Assembly (NCBI GenBank): GCA_949126835.1
Contig: OX421494.1
Location: forward strand, 6,757,337-6,821,336
Source of the DNA: Anisus vortex
Lineage: Eukaryota; Mollusca; Gastropoda; Planorbidae
Direction: 5' to 3'
DNA: 64,000 nucleotides
Shown: positions 1 to 11,500 of the stretch, one piece after another
Numbering within the stretch: position 1 is the stretch's first letter
Layout of the letters: the number at the start of each line of letters is the position of its first letter
Position numbers and translations under genes: made by a program
The notes under the pieces: model-generated
Told to the model about the DNA's origin: nothing
The model's database searches: none
Seen by the model: the letters and a program-made list of their open reading frames with translations, nothing else

Positions 1-168
1 ATGTTAGGTTACAGGTTTTCCTGGTTTATGGATTATATATTTATTCTAAACAATCTACGACAAAACTATGAAAATGTAATAGCAATGAAAAGAAAAAAGA
101 TTTGCTCTATACTATAATATAAAAGAATGCTGTAGAGGCTGATGTTTTTTTTATTCTCTCACTCTCAG

Positions 169-3100
169 TTTTTTGTGGGAACAGCTCATTCTCAACTGTA
201 CAAGTTCCAGTATTCAAATCTAACAGCTGAGCTAATTAAAACATGTCATTCAAGTCCTGTCAATGATGTTATTTTTCCATTGTAAGTAATTTTCTATTTA
301 CAAATTATCTACCAGCCTTTTTAATTCAAACAAAAGTATCTATGTGAACATTTTTTTCCAAAGACAAACATTGTGATTTAAACACTTTTTTTTTCTCTCT
401 CTTTTCATGCTTAAGACAATTAAAACGTATAATTTTTTTTTCTTCTGATTAATTAATTAGTTTATTAGCTTTTCTTCAACTTTGTTTCCTAAAAAGGCTT
501 AAACAGCATTTTTTTTCATTTTACTTTTTAAAATATTTGAGTATTTATTATTAGCATTTCAATTGAAGTACTTTTGCCACTTAAAATAGTAATTCTTGCT
601 GAATCAGTGCTTTTGCTACTTTGTGTTGTCTGGCAGTTTTAATTTACCATTCTGAAGGTCTTAGTTCAAATCCTGGTAATAACTATAAACGCCAGGATTT
701 CCCCCCCAATGTCTTGAAGTTATACATGATTCTATACCTAGCTATGTTGGGTACCTGACACTAGTTGGGGAAAGTAAAGGCCACTGGATAATTTTGCCAA
801 CCACACAATTAATCTTGCTTGGAATGGCCATCCGCTAAAATTGGTGAAAACTGCTTTTTAAGCACTATGAATCAAAACGATGTGAAAGGGACAGTTGCCA
901 TTTATTATGATTCATATCAATAAAGACTCACTAGAACTAGAACAATTTCTAATGCAATTTCCAACTCAGGTTTTTATAATTATGATCCTTGGTATGATTT
1001 TTCTTCCAAACAGTGGTGTTTCTCAGCTAATCATAACTTGTCAGGAAGGAGAAATCAGAGTATGGAACTTATCATCTGGCAAAGAACTCAGAAGATTTGT
1101 TGTAGCTAACAAAACCTGCAATGCATTGGCAATATCACGTGATGGGAAAATAGTTGTTTCGGGTAAGAAACTGATGCTCTTAAGTCAGGATTATACACAT
1201 TTTAGGTTTATATTGAAAGTTGTAACAAGGTCATTTGTTAGCCATCGCAATACCTGCATGACATGGTGGCTTGTATGGCCATTGAAATGTCTCAAGTTTG
1301 GATACAGGTTAAGCACTTTAATTTTTTTCCAGGACTGGAGGATGTTTCTGAGTTTATCCATCTTTGATGTAACCTGACACAGGATGGGGAACAGTAAAGG
1401 TGGCTGGGCATTGTGCCTGCCTCAAAATCCCCCTTTTGTTTAGTTACTGAAACTGGTTAACATTTCACTACAAGCCACATGGGATACTTTACTTTATAAT
1501 TCCCACCTACTCTTTACTTCTGAAAACCTCTTGGACAAAAGGACATATTGGTATTGGATGCCTTGTAAAAATAAATGGATAAACTAGCTTGTACCAATCT
1601 ACTCCTTATAGATAAGATCACAATAGATATTCTCTCCTTTCTGACAGGTTTAATATGGTTCTCCAGAAGAACAGAGATTTTGCTGAAGCCATTTGAAACC
1701 AGTCTGTTGAACTTAATTACCTTTAGTTTTGTTTTAAATATTGTATAGAACTATCTTCTAATCTCAGGGTGGAATGATGGGAAAATTAGAATATTTGGAT
1801 TTCAAGCTAAAGACCTTTCACTGGAACTGAAGCATGTCGTTCTTGATGCCCACAACAAAGGTGTTACAGCTGTGGCCATGACCAGCACAGGAGACTGTAT
1901 TATTAGTGGAGGTGGGGAAGGCCAGGTAAGAACAAACACTGCTTCTTTAGGAGGGTAGATACATTATAAGGATGTCCTATATGCCTCTAAGTTTAAATAA
2001 ATACAGAAAGAAATGTTAGTTTGCTGTTCAAAGAAGTTATATATGTATCTGCAAAAAATAAAAATGTCAACTAAAATGTTCCACCTTTTTTAAAATCAAA
2101 ATTATACTTTTAGCACGATATAAATGTTTTTTTTTTTTGCAAAACAGACAACAGCAAATTCATTTGATATAATAACATGAATATTTAGCACACTACTGTT
2201 AAACCTATTATTATTTTTCTAAATGACTGGTTTCTATTCTGAAACATCCATGCAATTTATTTGCCGACTATCAGAAACTAAAGATACATAGTAACAAAAA
2301 TACAACACTGATATCTTTCTCAATCTTTAAAATTAAAAGAATATATTAACTGTATATATTTCTTGATGATATTATATAATAGCTTTGTTATAAAAATGAC
2401 ATATTACTTCACAGGTCCGGGTGTGGGACTTGATTGTGGGCACAGACCATAATGGGAAAAAAGAAATGAGAGCACAGTTGCGCCACAGCATGAAGGAACA
2501 CAAAAACTTTGTGGCTCAAATTGTGATTCGATCCAATGACAAGGAGTGTGCCTCCGCTGGTGGAGATGGAACAACAATCATTTGGGATTTGACGTAGGTT
2601 CAGCCTCTTCTTTATACCCCAAGTAAAATATTTCATGGGATAACAAAATAGTTCTTAGTTTACATTTCTTATCGTGGTCAAACATGCTTATCCACACCTA
2701 GCTATGAATAATATCTGTTTATTTATTAGCAACGGTCATTTTGGATTTGACGTAGGTTCAGTCTCTTCTTTGTATCATTTGTAAAATATTTGATGCGATG
2801 TAAAAAGTTATTAGTGTACATTCCTAACCTTGGTAAGATTTGTTTACCCACATTTAGCTGAGTATAAAATGTATTTATTTGTTAACAGGAAAGGTATTCG
2901 CAAAAATGTGGTCTTTGCCAACACACTATTTAAAAGCGTCTGCTATGGCGAAGAAGAGCTTCAGATTATAACCTGTGGCACAGACCACAAGCTAGGCTAT
3001 TGGGAGACTTATGACGGCTCAATGATTAGAGAACTGGAGGCGGCCAAGGCTGGGGCCATCAATTCATTAGACATAAGTGCTGACCATAGTGCATTGGTCA

Positions 3101-3525
3101 CTGGAGGAGAAGAAAAACTGATTAAAGTGAGTCATTGGTATCATATTTTTTTCATTATGATTTAGGCTCATAAAACTTCCAACATGTAGTAATCAAAACT
3201 ATTTTGTTTTAGGTTTTCAGTACAAATCTATTTCATGCGAAATGTCAATCCTTTATTACTCTACCTATACTTGTATATAACTAATTCACTATAACATGAC
3301 AATTGTCAAAAGACTTCAAGATTTAATTTAACTTGAAAGATTTTGAAGCAGACAAATTTGTATCTCTTTCCTCAGCTCTGGCTTTACAGGGAAGGAGTGG
3401 TCACTCATGTAGGTCAAGGCCACAGCGCAGCCATCATGAAAATCAGAATAGCCCCGGACACCAAGAGTATTGTCAGTGTTAGTGAAGATGGCGCCATCTT
3501 ACAGTGGCGATTTCCCAAGATGTAA
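169..3525 (+). CDS. CFAP52: Cilia- and flagella-associated protein 52 (WDR16), C-terminal half, 5' end outside window
   Basis: Six exons join in phase: 169-281, 1014-1162, 1768-1925, 2415-2593, 2889-3126 and 3376-3525 (TAA at 3523-3525), all with GT-AG borders. They encode about 328 residues of WD40 repeats, including GEIRVWNL, WNDGKIRIFG, GQVRVWDL, GDGTTIIWDL and DGAILQWRFP. The series matches the second half of CFAP52 by my recall of the family, including the conserved blocks ANTLF..VCY, QIIT.GTD and EGVVTHVG.GHS. CFAP52 is a microtubule inner protein of doublet microtubules in motile cilia and flagella, so a role in axoneme stability is expected. The family is about 620 aa, so roughly the first 290 residues lie upstream of position 1. 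Intron 5 holds a tandem duplication of the preceding exon end and donor (see findings). A likely poly(A) signal AATAAA is at 3755-3760. Confidence 0.9.
661..800 (-). repeat. Degenerate tRNA-derived SINE fragment (family 2) in a CFAP52 intron
   Basis: This intronic stretch resembles the family-2 SINE best seen at 5575-5850 and 13964-14105. It carries a B-box-like TTCAAATCC near 665, GGTACCTGACACTAGTTGGGG near 750, and a GTAAAGG...GCCA segment. It is strongly diverged and its borders are approximate. The copy at 1240-1440 in the next intron has similar blocks (CCTGACACAGGATGGGG, GGCTGGGCATTGTGCC). Strand and extent are uncertain. Confidence 0.35.
2577..2888 (+). repeat. Tandem duplication (~155 bp x 2) of CFAP52 exon end, donor and intron
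   Basis: Copy 1 (about 2577-2734) starts in the last bases of the exon ending at 2593 and runs through its donor GACGTAGGTTCAG and most of the intron. Copy 2 (about 2736-2888) repeats the same order: TGGGATTTGAC-like exon bases, a second GACGTAGGTTCAG donor at 2749, then intron sequence ending in the true acceptor at 2887-2888. A potential internal acceptor (TTTATTTATTAG, ending 2729) plus the second donor would define a 22-nt pseudo-exon at 2730-2751. That exon would break the reading frame, so normal splicing probably skips it. Confidence 0.8.
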
Positions 3526-5375
3526 AGATTTCTATACCAATCAATAATTTCTGTAATGTCCTTAACAACTAGATTTTAAAAAAAGGATGCAGATGAATAT
3601 TTTTTTTCTGGAAATAATTTTTGTCATATCATATGAATATTATTATTACTAATATTACTGAACATTAAAAAAAATTTTTTCCGTAATTGTTCACATTATC
3701 ACTATACATTTTATTTCTAGCGTAAGAACTATAGCTAAGTTAAATTGCTTTAGAAATAAAATTTTCAAGCTTTTTTTAGACAAAATGAGATATTTTTTGG
3801 TAAAAAACAAAAGCGGATTAAAACATGCTGAGCTTTTAAAATACCTATGTAAATGTTATTTATACTTACTCTTGCAAAACTGTATTTCACTATTTTATTT
3901 TCTATTGTGGCATATTTTTAAAAATTGTAAATTGTTGATTCCTTTCTCTTTGGTTTTGAAAATATTTATGCTTAGAATTAAAATATGAATAGTATTATCT
4001 TCAGACTTCATTTTATTTATGCCTTACAACAACAACATAACTTCCATATAGACATTGACTTTATTCATGCATTGACTGAAGTAGATCTGACTTGATGTTT
4101 GACATATAACATTCTCGCTGTAACTTCAATTGATCTTTTTTTTCTTGCTGTTGTGTTTATGGCTTAAAAATAGTACTTTTTTTTTTTACTATCACTAATG
4201 GACGGTTATGATATTTGTAATTAAAAACATTTTTGCAAAGATCCTTTTAAAATTAAAGACATTGTAAATATTATAGAGTGTGCTCTTAATTTATTTTATA
4301 GGACTAGAGTATAAGTATAATAAATGAAAGTAAAGCAATAAAGAGCTTGTACACAGTGAATTAATTTTGTTAAAGTTTTAATGAATAAACCAAGCATTAT
4401 AAAAAATGTCAGGCTTACACTTGCAGCATATTATATCAATAGTCATATATATATAATATTGAATACAATAAAAAGGTTGTATTCAAAATAAAATTAGCAT
4501 TAAAAGCTCATGAAATGCATTCAACTTAAAGAAAAACATTTGAAGAACATAAAACATTGGAATAATCTAATGGGCTGTCTGATGTGTTGTTTCTTGTCAT
4601 AATAAAAAAAAAATTATATTATATTCAGGTGAGCTAAAATATTTAAAAAAATTTTTTTTACAACCCCTGACACTGACATATATATACTTGAACTTTTAAA
4701 TATATATATTGTTATAGTATTTTTTTCTAATGAACAAAATACAAGTTTGCACATTTAAATACTCAAAGAATGTAATGAAAACAAAACAACAGATTCAGAG
4801 ACCAACAATCTAAATTTGATAGTACTCTAATTAAAACACACAGAATAATTTTTTAGTTATCTATGATTATGATCAAGCCGGGAATCTCATGAAAAAAAAA
4901 TACCTTGATAAAACATATATGATTGAAGTAAACTAAAATTAAGTAATAGGTAACGCCAACTATGGACCAAAGATATTTACAATACATAATAAACAAATAA
5001 TAACAAAACAATTTCAACACAGGTAAATATAATTTAGTCTATTCCCCAAAAACATTTACCAGGTAGATAAATTTGAAAACACATTTTTTGACACAAGTAA
5101 GAAAATGTTTTTTTTAAATTACAATTCTAATGGTAAATAATTGAACAACTTTTTTTATACAACTCTAAGGAATCCTCATAGTTTATTTCACACTTCAAAT
5201 AGAATTGCAGATTAACACACAAACATACAAATTATATTAAGTGTATTTACAGTGACAGGCATTTAAATAGTGTTGAAACAGGAGCTTAAATTAATGAATG
5301 ATGATAAAACAGTTTGGAGGACTTCATTCAAACAGCATGATGAAACATTCAGACTAAACTTCCTTGGTAGGCTTC
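3526..5375. other. CFAP52 3' flank and ATG12 3' flank, convergent intergenic
   Basis: AT-rich sequence with no recognisable protein-coding exon. The left part is the probable CFAP52 3' UTR (AATAAA at 3755-3760). The right part is the probable ATG12 3' UTR on the minus strand, with a candidate AATAAA read from TTTATT at 5182-5187. The ORF at 3785-3988 is low-complexity and hydrophobic, and I do not consider it a gene. Confidence 0.6.
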
Positions 5376-8258
5376 TCATCCCCAGGCTTGTGACTTACAG
5401 TAATGAAGAACTAGTTTACCGTCGCTACCGAAACACTATGAATACAAACATATATTGCAAGAGTCAAACCGGCTGTCATAAAGCCTAATGTTCAAATATA
5501 ATATTATTCTATCACTGCTGAGCAGTTCAGTGAATTTACTTTCTACATCAAGGTGGAATCGAACAGATGAAAGAAAAGTAAAGTGCCCTTCGGACAAAAC
5601 TGATCATAGGGCTGGTGAAGCAGCGTTCACCAGTTTCTGTGGTCACGGCATACTAGGGGATGTGTGGCCAGAACAATGCCCAGCCGCCTTTACTTTACCC
5701 CAACTAATGTCAGGGACACATCAGAACTGGGTAGACTCAGAGACACCCTCAAGTCCCGGGAAATAATCCTAGCCTCCACCAAGATTCGAACCCAGAACCT
5801 TTGGATCGCCAGTCAAATGTGCTGCCACTCGACCGCCGTGTCCCCAATGAAAGAAAAGGAGAATGAAATTTGAATAAAATTACTTACATCAAATATAGAT
5901 CCTATATCTGTGTCTGGTGAAGGTGCATATGATTGATTCACATATAGAAACTGTTTGGATAAAAAAGGAATAATGCTAACATAAAAAGAAATATGACGAG
6001 CTGAAAATGTGTTTAAAACTTATTCTTAGCAATTTCTTTAAAAAATATTTGTTAACAAATCATTACCGGTATGGCAAACATTCAATAAAAACATCCTGAG
6101 CAATAAAAAGCTTTACTATTTATACTATTTGTAAAATTTAAAAAAATGTATGAAATCTGAACCACAATAAAACAATTTGTCGACAAAGTGTTACCATGTA
6201 AGGAAAGTATTTCTAAACATATTATATACAAAACATTAAGCAGATTAAATTGCATATTTTTATCCAATACTATTTATGCCAGTAACTTATAATTTATAAA
6301 TACAACTGCATCATAGAAATGCCCTATGTTATTCATTACTTATAAATCACAACTATACCATAATACTATATAGTAGGCTACTTATTCAAAAATAATTGTT
6401 CACACATACCAATGAATCTGATGGCTCTATTTTGATATATTTTTTTATAAAATCTGAAACCCAGCAAATTTTTTTCGTTCTATCAACAGTCCATTTCTTT
6501 TTCTTCATGATAGGAGCATCACCCGCTGGCTTTAAGAGTATATCAACTGAAGACAGAGTACAAATAATGTAACAGATTACATGCCTACTTAATACACAGT
6601 CTGATATTTTTACAATAAAAAGCATTTAAGATTTCAAAACCATTCTTTTTCAAAAGCAACCGACAGCATAAAAAAAGTATGTTAATATTCATCAGTAGAA
6701 AGAATATTATTACATTGATAGTCCTAGCCTCCAGCAGGGCAGCATGGTTATTTGGTTGACAGACCAGAGTACTAACCACTGGTCCAGCTGACCTTTCCAA
6801 ATTACCAAACAGATTTACAACAGTCACGGTTCATCCTTAAAGTAAGTCTTTTACTAATTACAATGTGTTTCTCAAGGCTTAGGTCACATATTGACATTAT
6901 AGCCATTGAATTTTAAAGTGTAACGGTGGTTCACTACTCTGTCATTAAGTTGCAAATATCACTTGTATTGGTGGTTCACTACTCTGTCATTAAGTTGCAA
7001 CTATCACCCATATTGGTGGTTCACTACTCTGTCATTAAGTTGCAACTATCACCCATATTGGTGGTTCACTACTCTGTCATTAAGTTGCAACTATCACCTG
7101 TATCAGTGGTTGTAATGATGTAGCGTTATTAAGATATTGCGTAGGCCTAAATTTTACATTAAGACATTTTTTTTAGGTCTTATGACCTGAGACCTATTTT
7201 TTGCTTTCAATTAGCAATTTCAATTGACCTGTAAATGTAATAGACTCTAGCTATATATAATTGAAATGGACAAATATTTTAGGTTTTCAGACACCCTTTT
7301 CTTTTGAACTTTTCAACCCATTTTGTATTGCTGACATGATCGATGAAATCATTTTTCTTATTGATCATTTATTGCTGGGATCCATGTTTCTGTCAGAAAG
7401 TTTGTGGCTTGGGGTAGTGTATAAGTATAAAAATCTAGTTGAAAATGAAGGTCTTCTAATGACTCTTATTCTAACTTTTGTTCATGTTCGTGTTCTCATA
7501 CTGGGCTTTCAGGCTTTAAAATTGCGTATAATAATATATATAATATATAATATAGCTGCTATTTGATCTTCCATACGACAAAAAATTAAAACAGCAACCG
7601 TGACAATAAAATATGGCTCAAGAAATTATACAAGTACACCAAATAGATTTTGAGTGCGGATTAAGCAAGCGAACTACAATTTTACTTACATTTCACCTTC
7701 CAATATCAATCAGATACTATCTGAGATAGGTAGGGCCTATGGACCCATATTAATTATGATATTATGTAGGCCTACATATAATCATATAGTATATAGTATT
7801 GATTATAGTTAATTATAGTAATAATTATAAGTTATAAGTTATTTATAACAGAGCCAGTCACACACACTTCACACAGTGTCACCAGTGGTAAGCCTGGCAA
7901 GTAGCCTACATTATTGGTAAGGTAACCAACCAAATTTTTAATAAGGTGTGTTAGTATTAATATTATCATTAATGTCATTATTCATTATAAAAATATCATT
8001 AATATGATGAAAGACCAGAAAGAAGAATCGTAAAAGTAAAAATTTAAAACTTTTTAAAAACTTTTTACTAAAAAGTCAATCATAGATCTCTAGATCTAGA
8101 TTAGTAACTAATAGTAATTATTGTATTTTTGTACCTTTGGATGATAATTTTTGTTTAACGTCAGGAGAGACTATCGATTGCGGACTTTCTGTTTTTTCAT
8201 CTGTTTCCAACGTTTCATTTGAGGCAGAAGCAGTGGATTTATCTTCTGGCTCTGTCAT
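5376..8258 (-). CDS. ATG12: Autophagy-related protein 12 (ubiquitin-like conjugating protein), complete
   Basis: Four exons on the minus strand join in phase: 8258-8135 (ATG at 8258-8256), 6546-6410, 5950-5888 and 5435-5376 (TGA at 5378-5376). The protein has 127 residues; human ATG12 has 140. The first exon encodes a Ser/Glu-rich disordered N terminus, as in the family. The ubiquitin-fold part carries DILLKPAGDAPIMKKKKW, FIKKY, FLYVNQSYAPSPD and CFGSDGKLVLHYCKSQAWG. The terminal glycine is the residue joined to a lysine of ATG5 by ATG7 and ATG10; the conjugate with ATG16 lipidates LC3/ATG8 on growing autophagosomes. The gene is divergent from the TEDC2-like gene. Intron 1 contains a 45-bp minisatellite and a SINE fragment. 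Confidence 0.93.
5575..5850 (-). repeat. tRNA-derived SINE, family 2, nearly full-length copy
   Basis: Lies in ATG12 intron 3. Read on the minus strand it starts with a tRNA-like head with an A-box-like GGTCGAGTGGCAGCAC and a B box GGGTTCGAATC (near 5787-5797), followed by an unrelated body. Blocks of it recur at 13964-14105 (body), 57384-57510 (head and middle), 41400-41500 (head), 12944-13045 (head) and weakly near 661. Small ORFs across it are by-products. The borders are estimates. Confidence 0.75.
6716..6800 (-). repeat. tRNA-derived SINE, family 1, truncated and diverged
   Basis: In ATG12 intron 1. The segment matches the head of the SINE at 10063-10227: CAGCAGGGC, GGTTATTTGGTTGACAG and ACTAACCACTGGTCCAGCTG. 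Read on the minus strand this is the A box and anticodon-side region. Only about 85 bp is recognisable. Confidence 0.6.
6926..7110 (+). repeat. 45-bp minisatellite, about 4 copies
   Basis: The unit contains GGTGGTTCACTACTCTGTC followed by ATTAAGTTGCAACTATCACC. It repeats four times with few changes inside ATG12 intron 1. Because 45 is a multiple of 3, it produces a repetitive ORF that has no other sign of being coding. Confidence 0.85.
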
Positions 8259-8586
8259 GTTTGTTTACGCCCTGACTATTTATTGGTAGTCTCCCCTAAA
8301 AGAAAATTAAAAAACAAGTGCCAAGCATCCTGTTTAGAGAACAAATAATGGCTAAAACACATCTATCCTAATAATGGCATTCTTAAAATCGAATCTTATT
8401 TTTAAAACATAACGATACTATTTAGTTCAGAAAAGTTATTTAAAATGTTTTTCACTCGTTATTTTCTCTTTTTCTTTGGCGATATAAATTTGAGAACTTG
8501 TTAGTAGGTAATAGTCTCAGTAATAGTAACTTTAAAAGCAAAGTTGCAATTTTATATTTCCCCACATTACAATTACAGATCCTAAC
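8259..8586. promoter_or_regulatory. Shared promoter region between ATG12 and the TEDC2-like gene
   Basis: 328 bp separates the two divergent start codons. It must hold both 5' UTRs and probably a bidirectional promoter. No TATA box in a convincing position and no CpG island are obvious by eye. This is inferred from gene layout only. Confidence 0.5.
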
Positions 8587-11500
8587 ATGAATTCAACGAA
8601 TAAAACAGCAGTCGAAACTTTCAGGTGATTACTTCTTTTTATTTAAATGATAACGACGATAATTTACATGATCGGTGAAATAATAACATTAATTGTTTAT
8701 ATTTTTACTGCGATTTTCTTTTGCATTGAATATTGAATTAACCTCATTCCCTCTGCTTTACCAACCAACTCATACATTTTAAAATTTTAAAAATTGTTTA
8801 TATTAGTTACCATGAACTTGAACCATGAAAAGAGTTCTTAGTTCTGCAAGCTAGACAGAGAGTCTTTCAGTCTTTTTACTTTACAGATGGAATAATAATA
8901 TACTATACTTTTGGCCTGTCAGCAGTGGTGGTTCCCGAGATAAATAGTTCTTATAAAATGGGTCATCAGTATCAAATGTAAATAAAACGTAAAATAAAAG
9001 CTAAGCGTCTAAGCCAGACAGACTCAGACAACCACTTGAACCAGATTGGCAGATAACCTGATAATGGGCAGATATAGATTGTCTGATTGTTGATGAGGTG
9101 ATGTCTTAGTTGAGAAAAGAATGATACATGGACGTCATAAAGATGATTATATCAATATCAGTCTGGAAATATTTTATAACAATAAAAAATAATACATCAA
9201 TATCAATTTACTACCATTGTATGGTGAACGCTAAATTAGCAAGATTTCTAAAATTTAGTATGAAGTAAATTAGTAAAGATTACTGGCCCTAATACTAATA
9301 GCCCTAATAAATACACCTTTAAAGTTTTGGTTTAATTATAATGAAGATACCACTATGGCTATGGCTCAAAGGGAGCAATCTTATGTTTGTGATGATTCAG
9401 GGGATGTGGTGGGGTGTTTGAGGGATGTGATAAAACATAAAATAAAAGATGCCACTAAAACAACGTAAACTACATGCTGTACCTAATTGGATGTAGGCTA
9501 ATTATTATCACACATTTCAACACAAATCTTTTTTTGTACTTTTGCGGCATCAGATCATACTAAAAATTTTGACTAATTTTTATGCTTTGTAGCGATGCTG
9601 ACAGTTGAAGGGGAGTGAAGGCACCAGGGTTTCAATAGAATTAAAAAATAAAATATAGATTGGGCTTTTATTTCCTGTTTAAAAGTTAAAATAATTAAAA
9701 TGTTAAAGTGTGTACTAGCAGTGCCCTCACATGTGCCCGGGGGCAAAACGTCTAGGGGTGGCAAATATAATCTAAATATAGCACTAAACAAAGCAGTTAG
9801 TATGCAAGGGGGGGGGGGGCGTCGCTGCAACTTTTGCTCTGGGGCACTACATAGGCTTGTGTGGGCTCTGTGTTCTAGTACCTAATACATTATAGTGATA
9901 TATACCAACCTTTCTTGTACTTTTATTCTTTAAGACTGCACACATTTTTACACCAGATGATTAAAGAAGTGAATGTACAACAGCGAGCTCTAGAAACAGA
10001 ATGTGACATACTCAGAAGTTTGTTAAAACCTTGGTAAATACTGGCTATTTATTTCTTTTTCTTATAAGTTTACATGCGTTCCTTCTAGATAGAAGATTAT
10101 TACGTCCACTAGGCCCAAAACTCCTGCAGGGCGACAGGGATCCGTCGGTGGCAGGGTTAGAACCCGCGACCTGTCCGTTGGTTTTTGGTTGACAGTCCGG
10201 TGAACTAACCACTGGACCAGCCGGCTTCACAGATCCTTATTGCATTTGAATTTGCTTAAACAGAAACACATATTATTTACACCTATTCTTGTATATTTTA
10301 CCTAGATCACTGTATACATTTTGTCTTTTCAGGCCTATTAAAAAGAAAACTGTTGACAGTCACAATGAAGCAGAAAGGGATACAAATATAAACAAAGGTA
10401 CTGTGACCACTAGAAGTTTTACATGATATAGAAAATTAGCCAATTAGATCTAAACATTTATTTTTCTTAATTTTGTTAGCATGTTTACTTTTTATTTTAA
10501 ATTACATACAGCACAACATCATCCAGAAATTGTCCTCAGTGCTGAAGAAAGGCAAGCATTGTCTCAAGTGGAACAAATTTTAAATAAAGCCAGAAAAACA
10601 CTAAATTCTAAAGTAAATGTCATTTTGATCATTGTATTTAAAATTGTGCGTGTGTGATTATTTTGCCACTGGGATTTAGCAATTTTAGACATTTTTATAT
10701 ATTATACTATTTAGGATTTTTTTTTACCGTTGGGTATATTATACTATTTAAGATTTTTTTTACCATAGAGAATATATGTTGACATCTTTGTAACTTTTTT
10801 TTTTAATGTGCAGCAAAAAGAATGTGATAAATCTCACACTCAGCAAGAAACAAATACTGACAAAAGTTTGAAAGCAGATACAAATCAGTTAAATTCTCCA
10901 AGTGACAACAGAAATAATTGTACAGAAAATGATACATTAAATGAGAAGAGTTATGGGCCCTATGAAAAAAATGATGTAAAGAGTTCAGTTGTTAGATTGA
11001 GAACAGATAAAGTAATGAAACCAACTCAGTCTGCATCTTCAATTAAATCCAGTAGAGTGACTGAAGTACTCCCACCTTCAAAGAAATCTAGTAGAGTCGC
11101 CGGAGTACTCCCTAAGGCAACAGAGAACCAAAGGCCAGCTTCTGCTCAAAAATTGCATCTACCAACAAGACAAGCTTCAAGCAGGGGTCATGTACCTGCA
11201 CACCTGCAAGCTCCTTTTAAAACTGAGCCCAATATAAAAGTGCAGAAGTACAACAAGTATCAAACCCTAATAAAACAAAGACAGGCAGGTAGGCCTGCAT
11301 CACGCACAGTTAACAGCCTGCAAGCACTCCCTAGCATTGCTTCAGAACATAAGAGTTCAATTCAGAATTCAGAAAGTTTTAATGACATACCTCACAACAG
11401 ATCTAATAATTCCAATAAGGATGGCACAGATTTCAAAGAATTACCTCCTCAGAGTGAGAAGCTAGAGCATCCTTTGCAACTCAATATTGAACATGATGGC

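Noticed and set aside
895..1377. 160-aa ORF as a separate gene
   Set aside because: Only 1014-1162 is a real CFAP52 exon; the rest is intron read-through.
7261..7566. 101-aa hydrophobic ORF
   Set aside because: Low-complexity AT-rich sequence in ATG12 intron 1, with no family match or splice support.
10063..10227. Possible functional tRNA gene
   Set aside because: A- and B-box-like motifs are present, but no good cloverleaf. Identical copies with a long body and LINE tail show it is a SINE.
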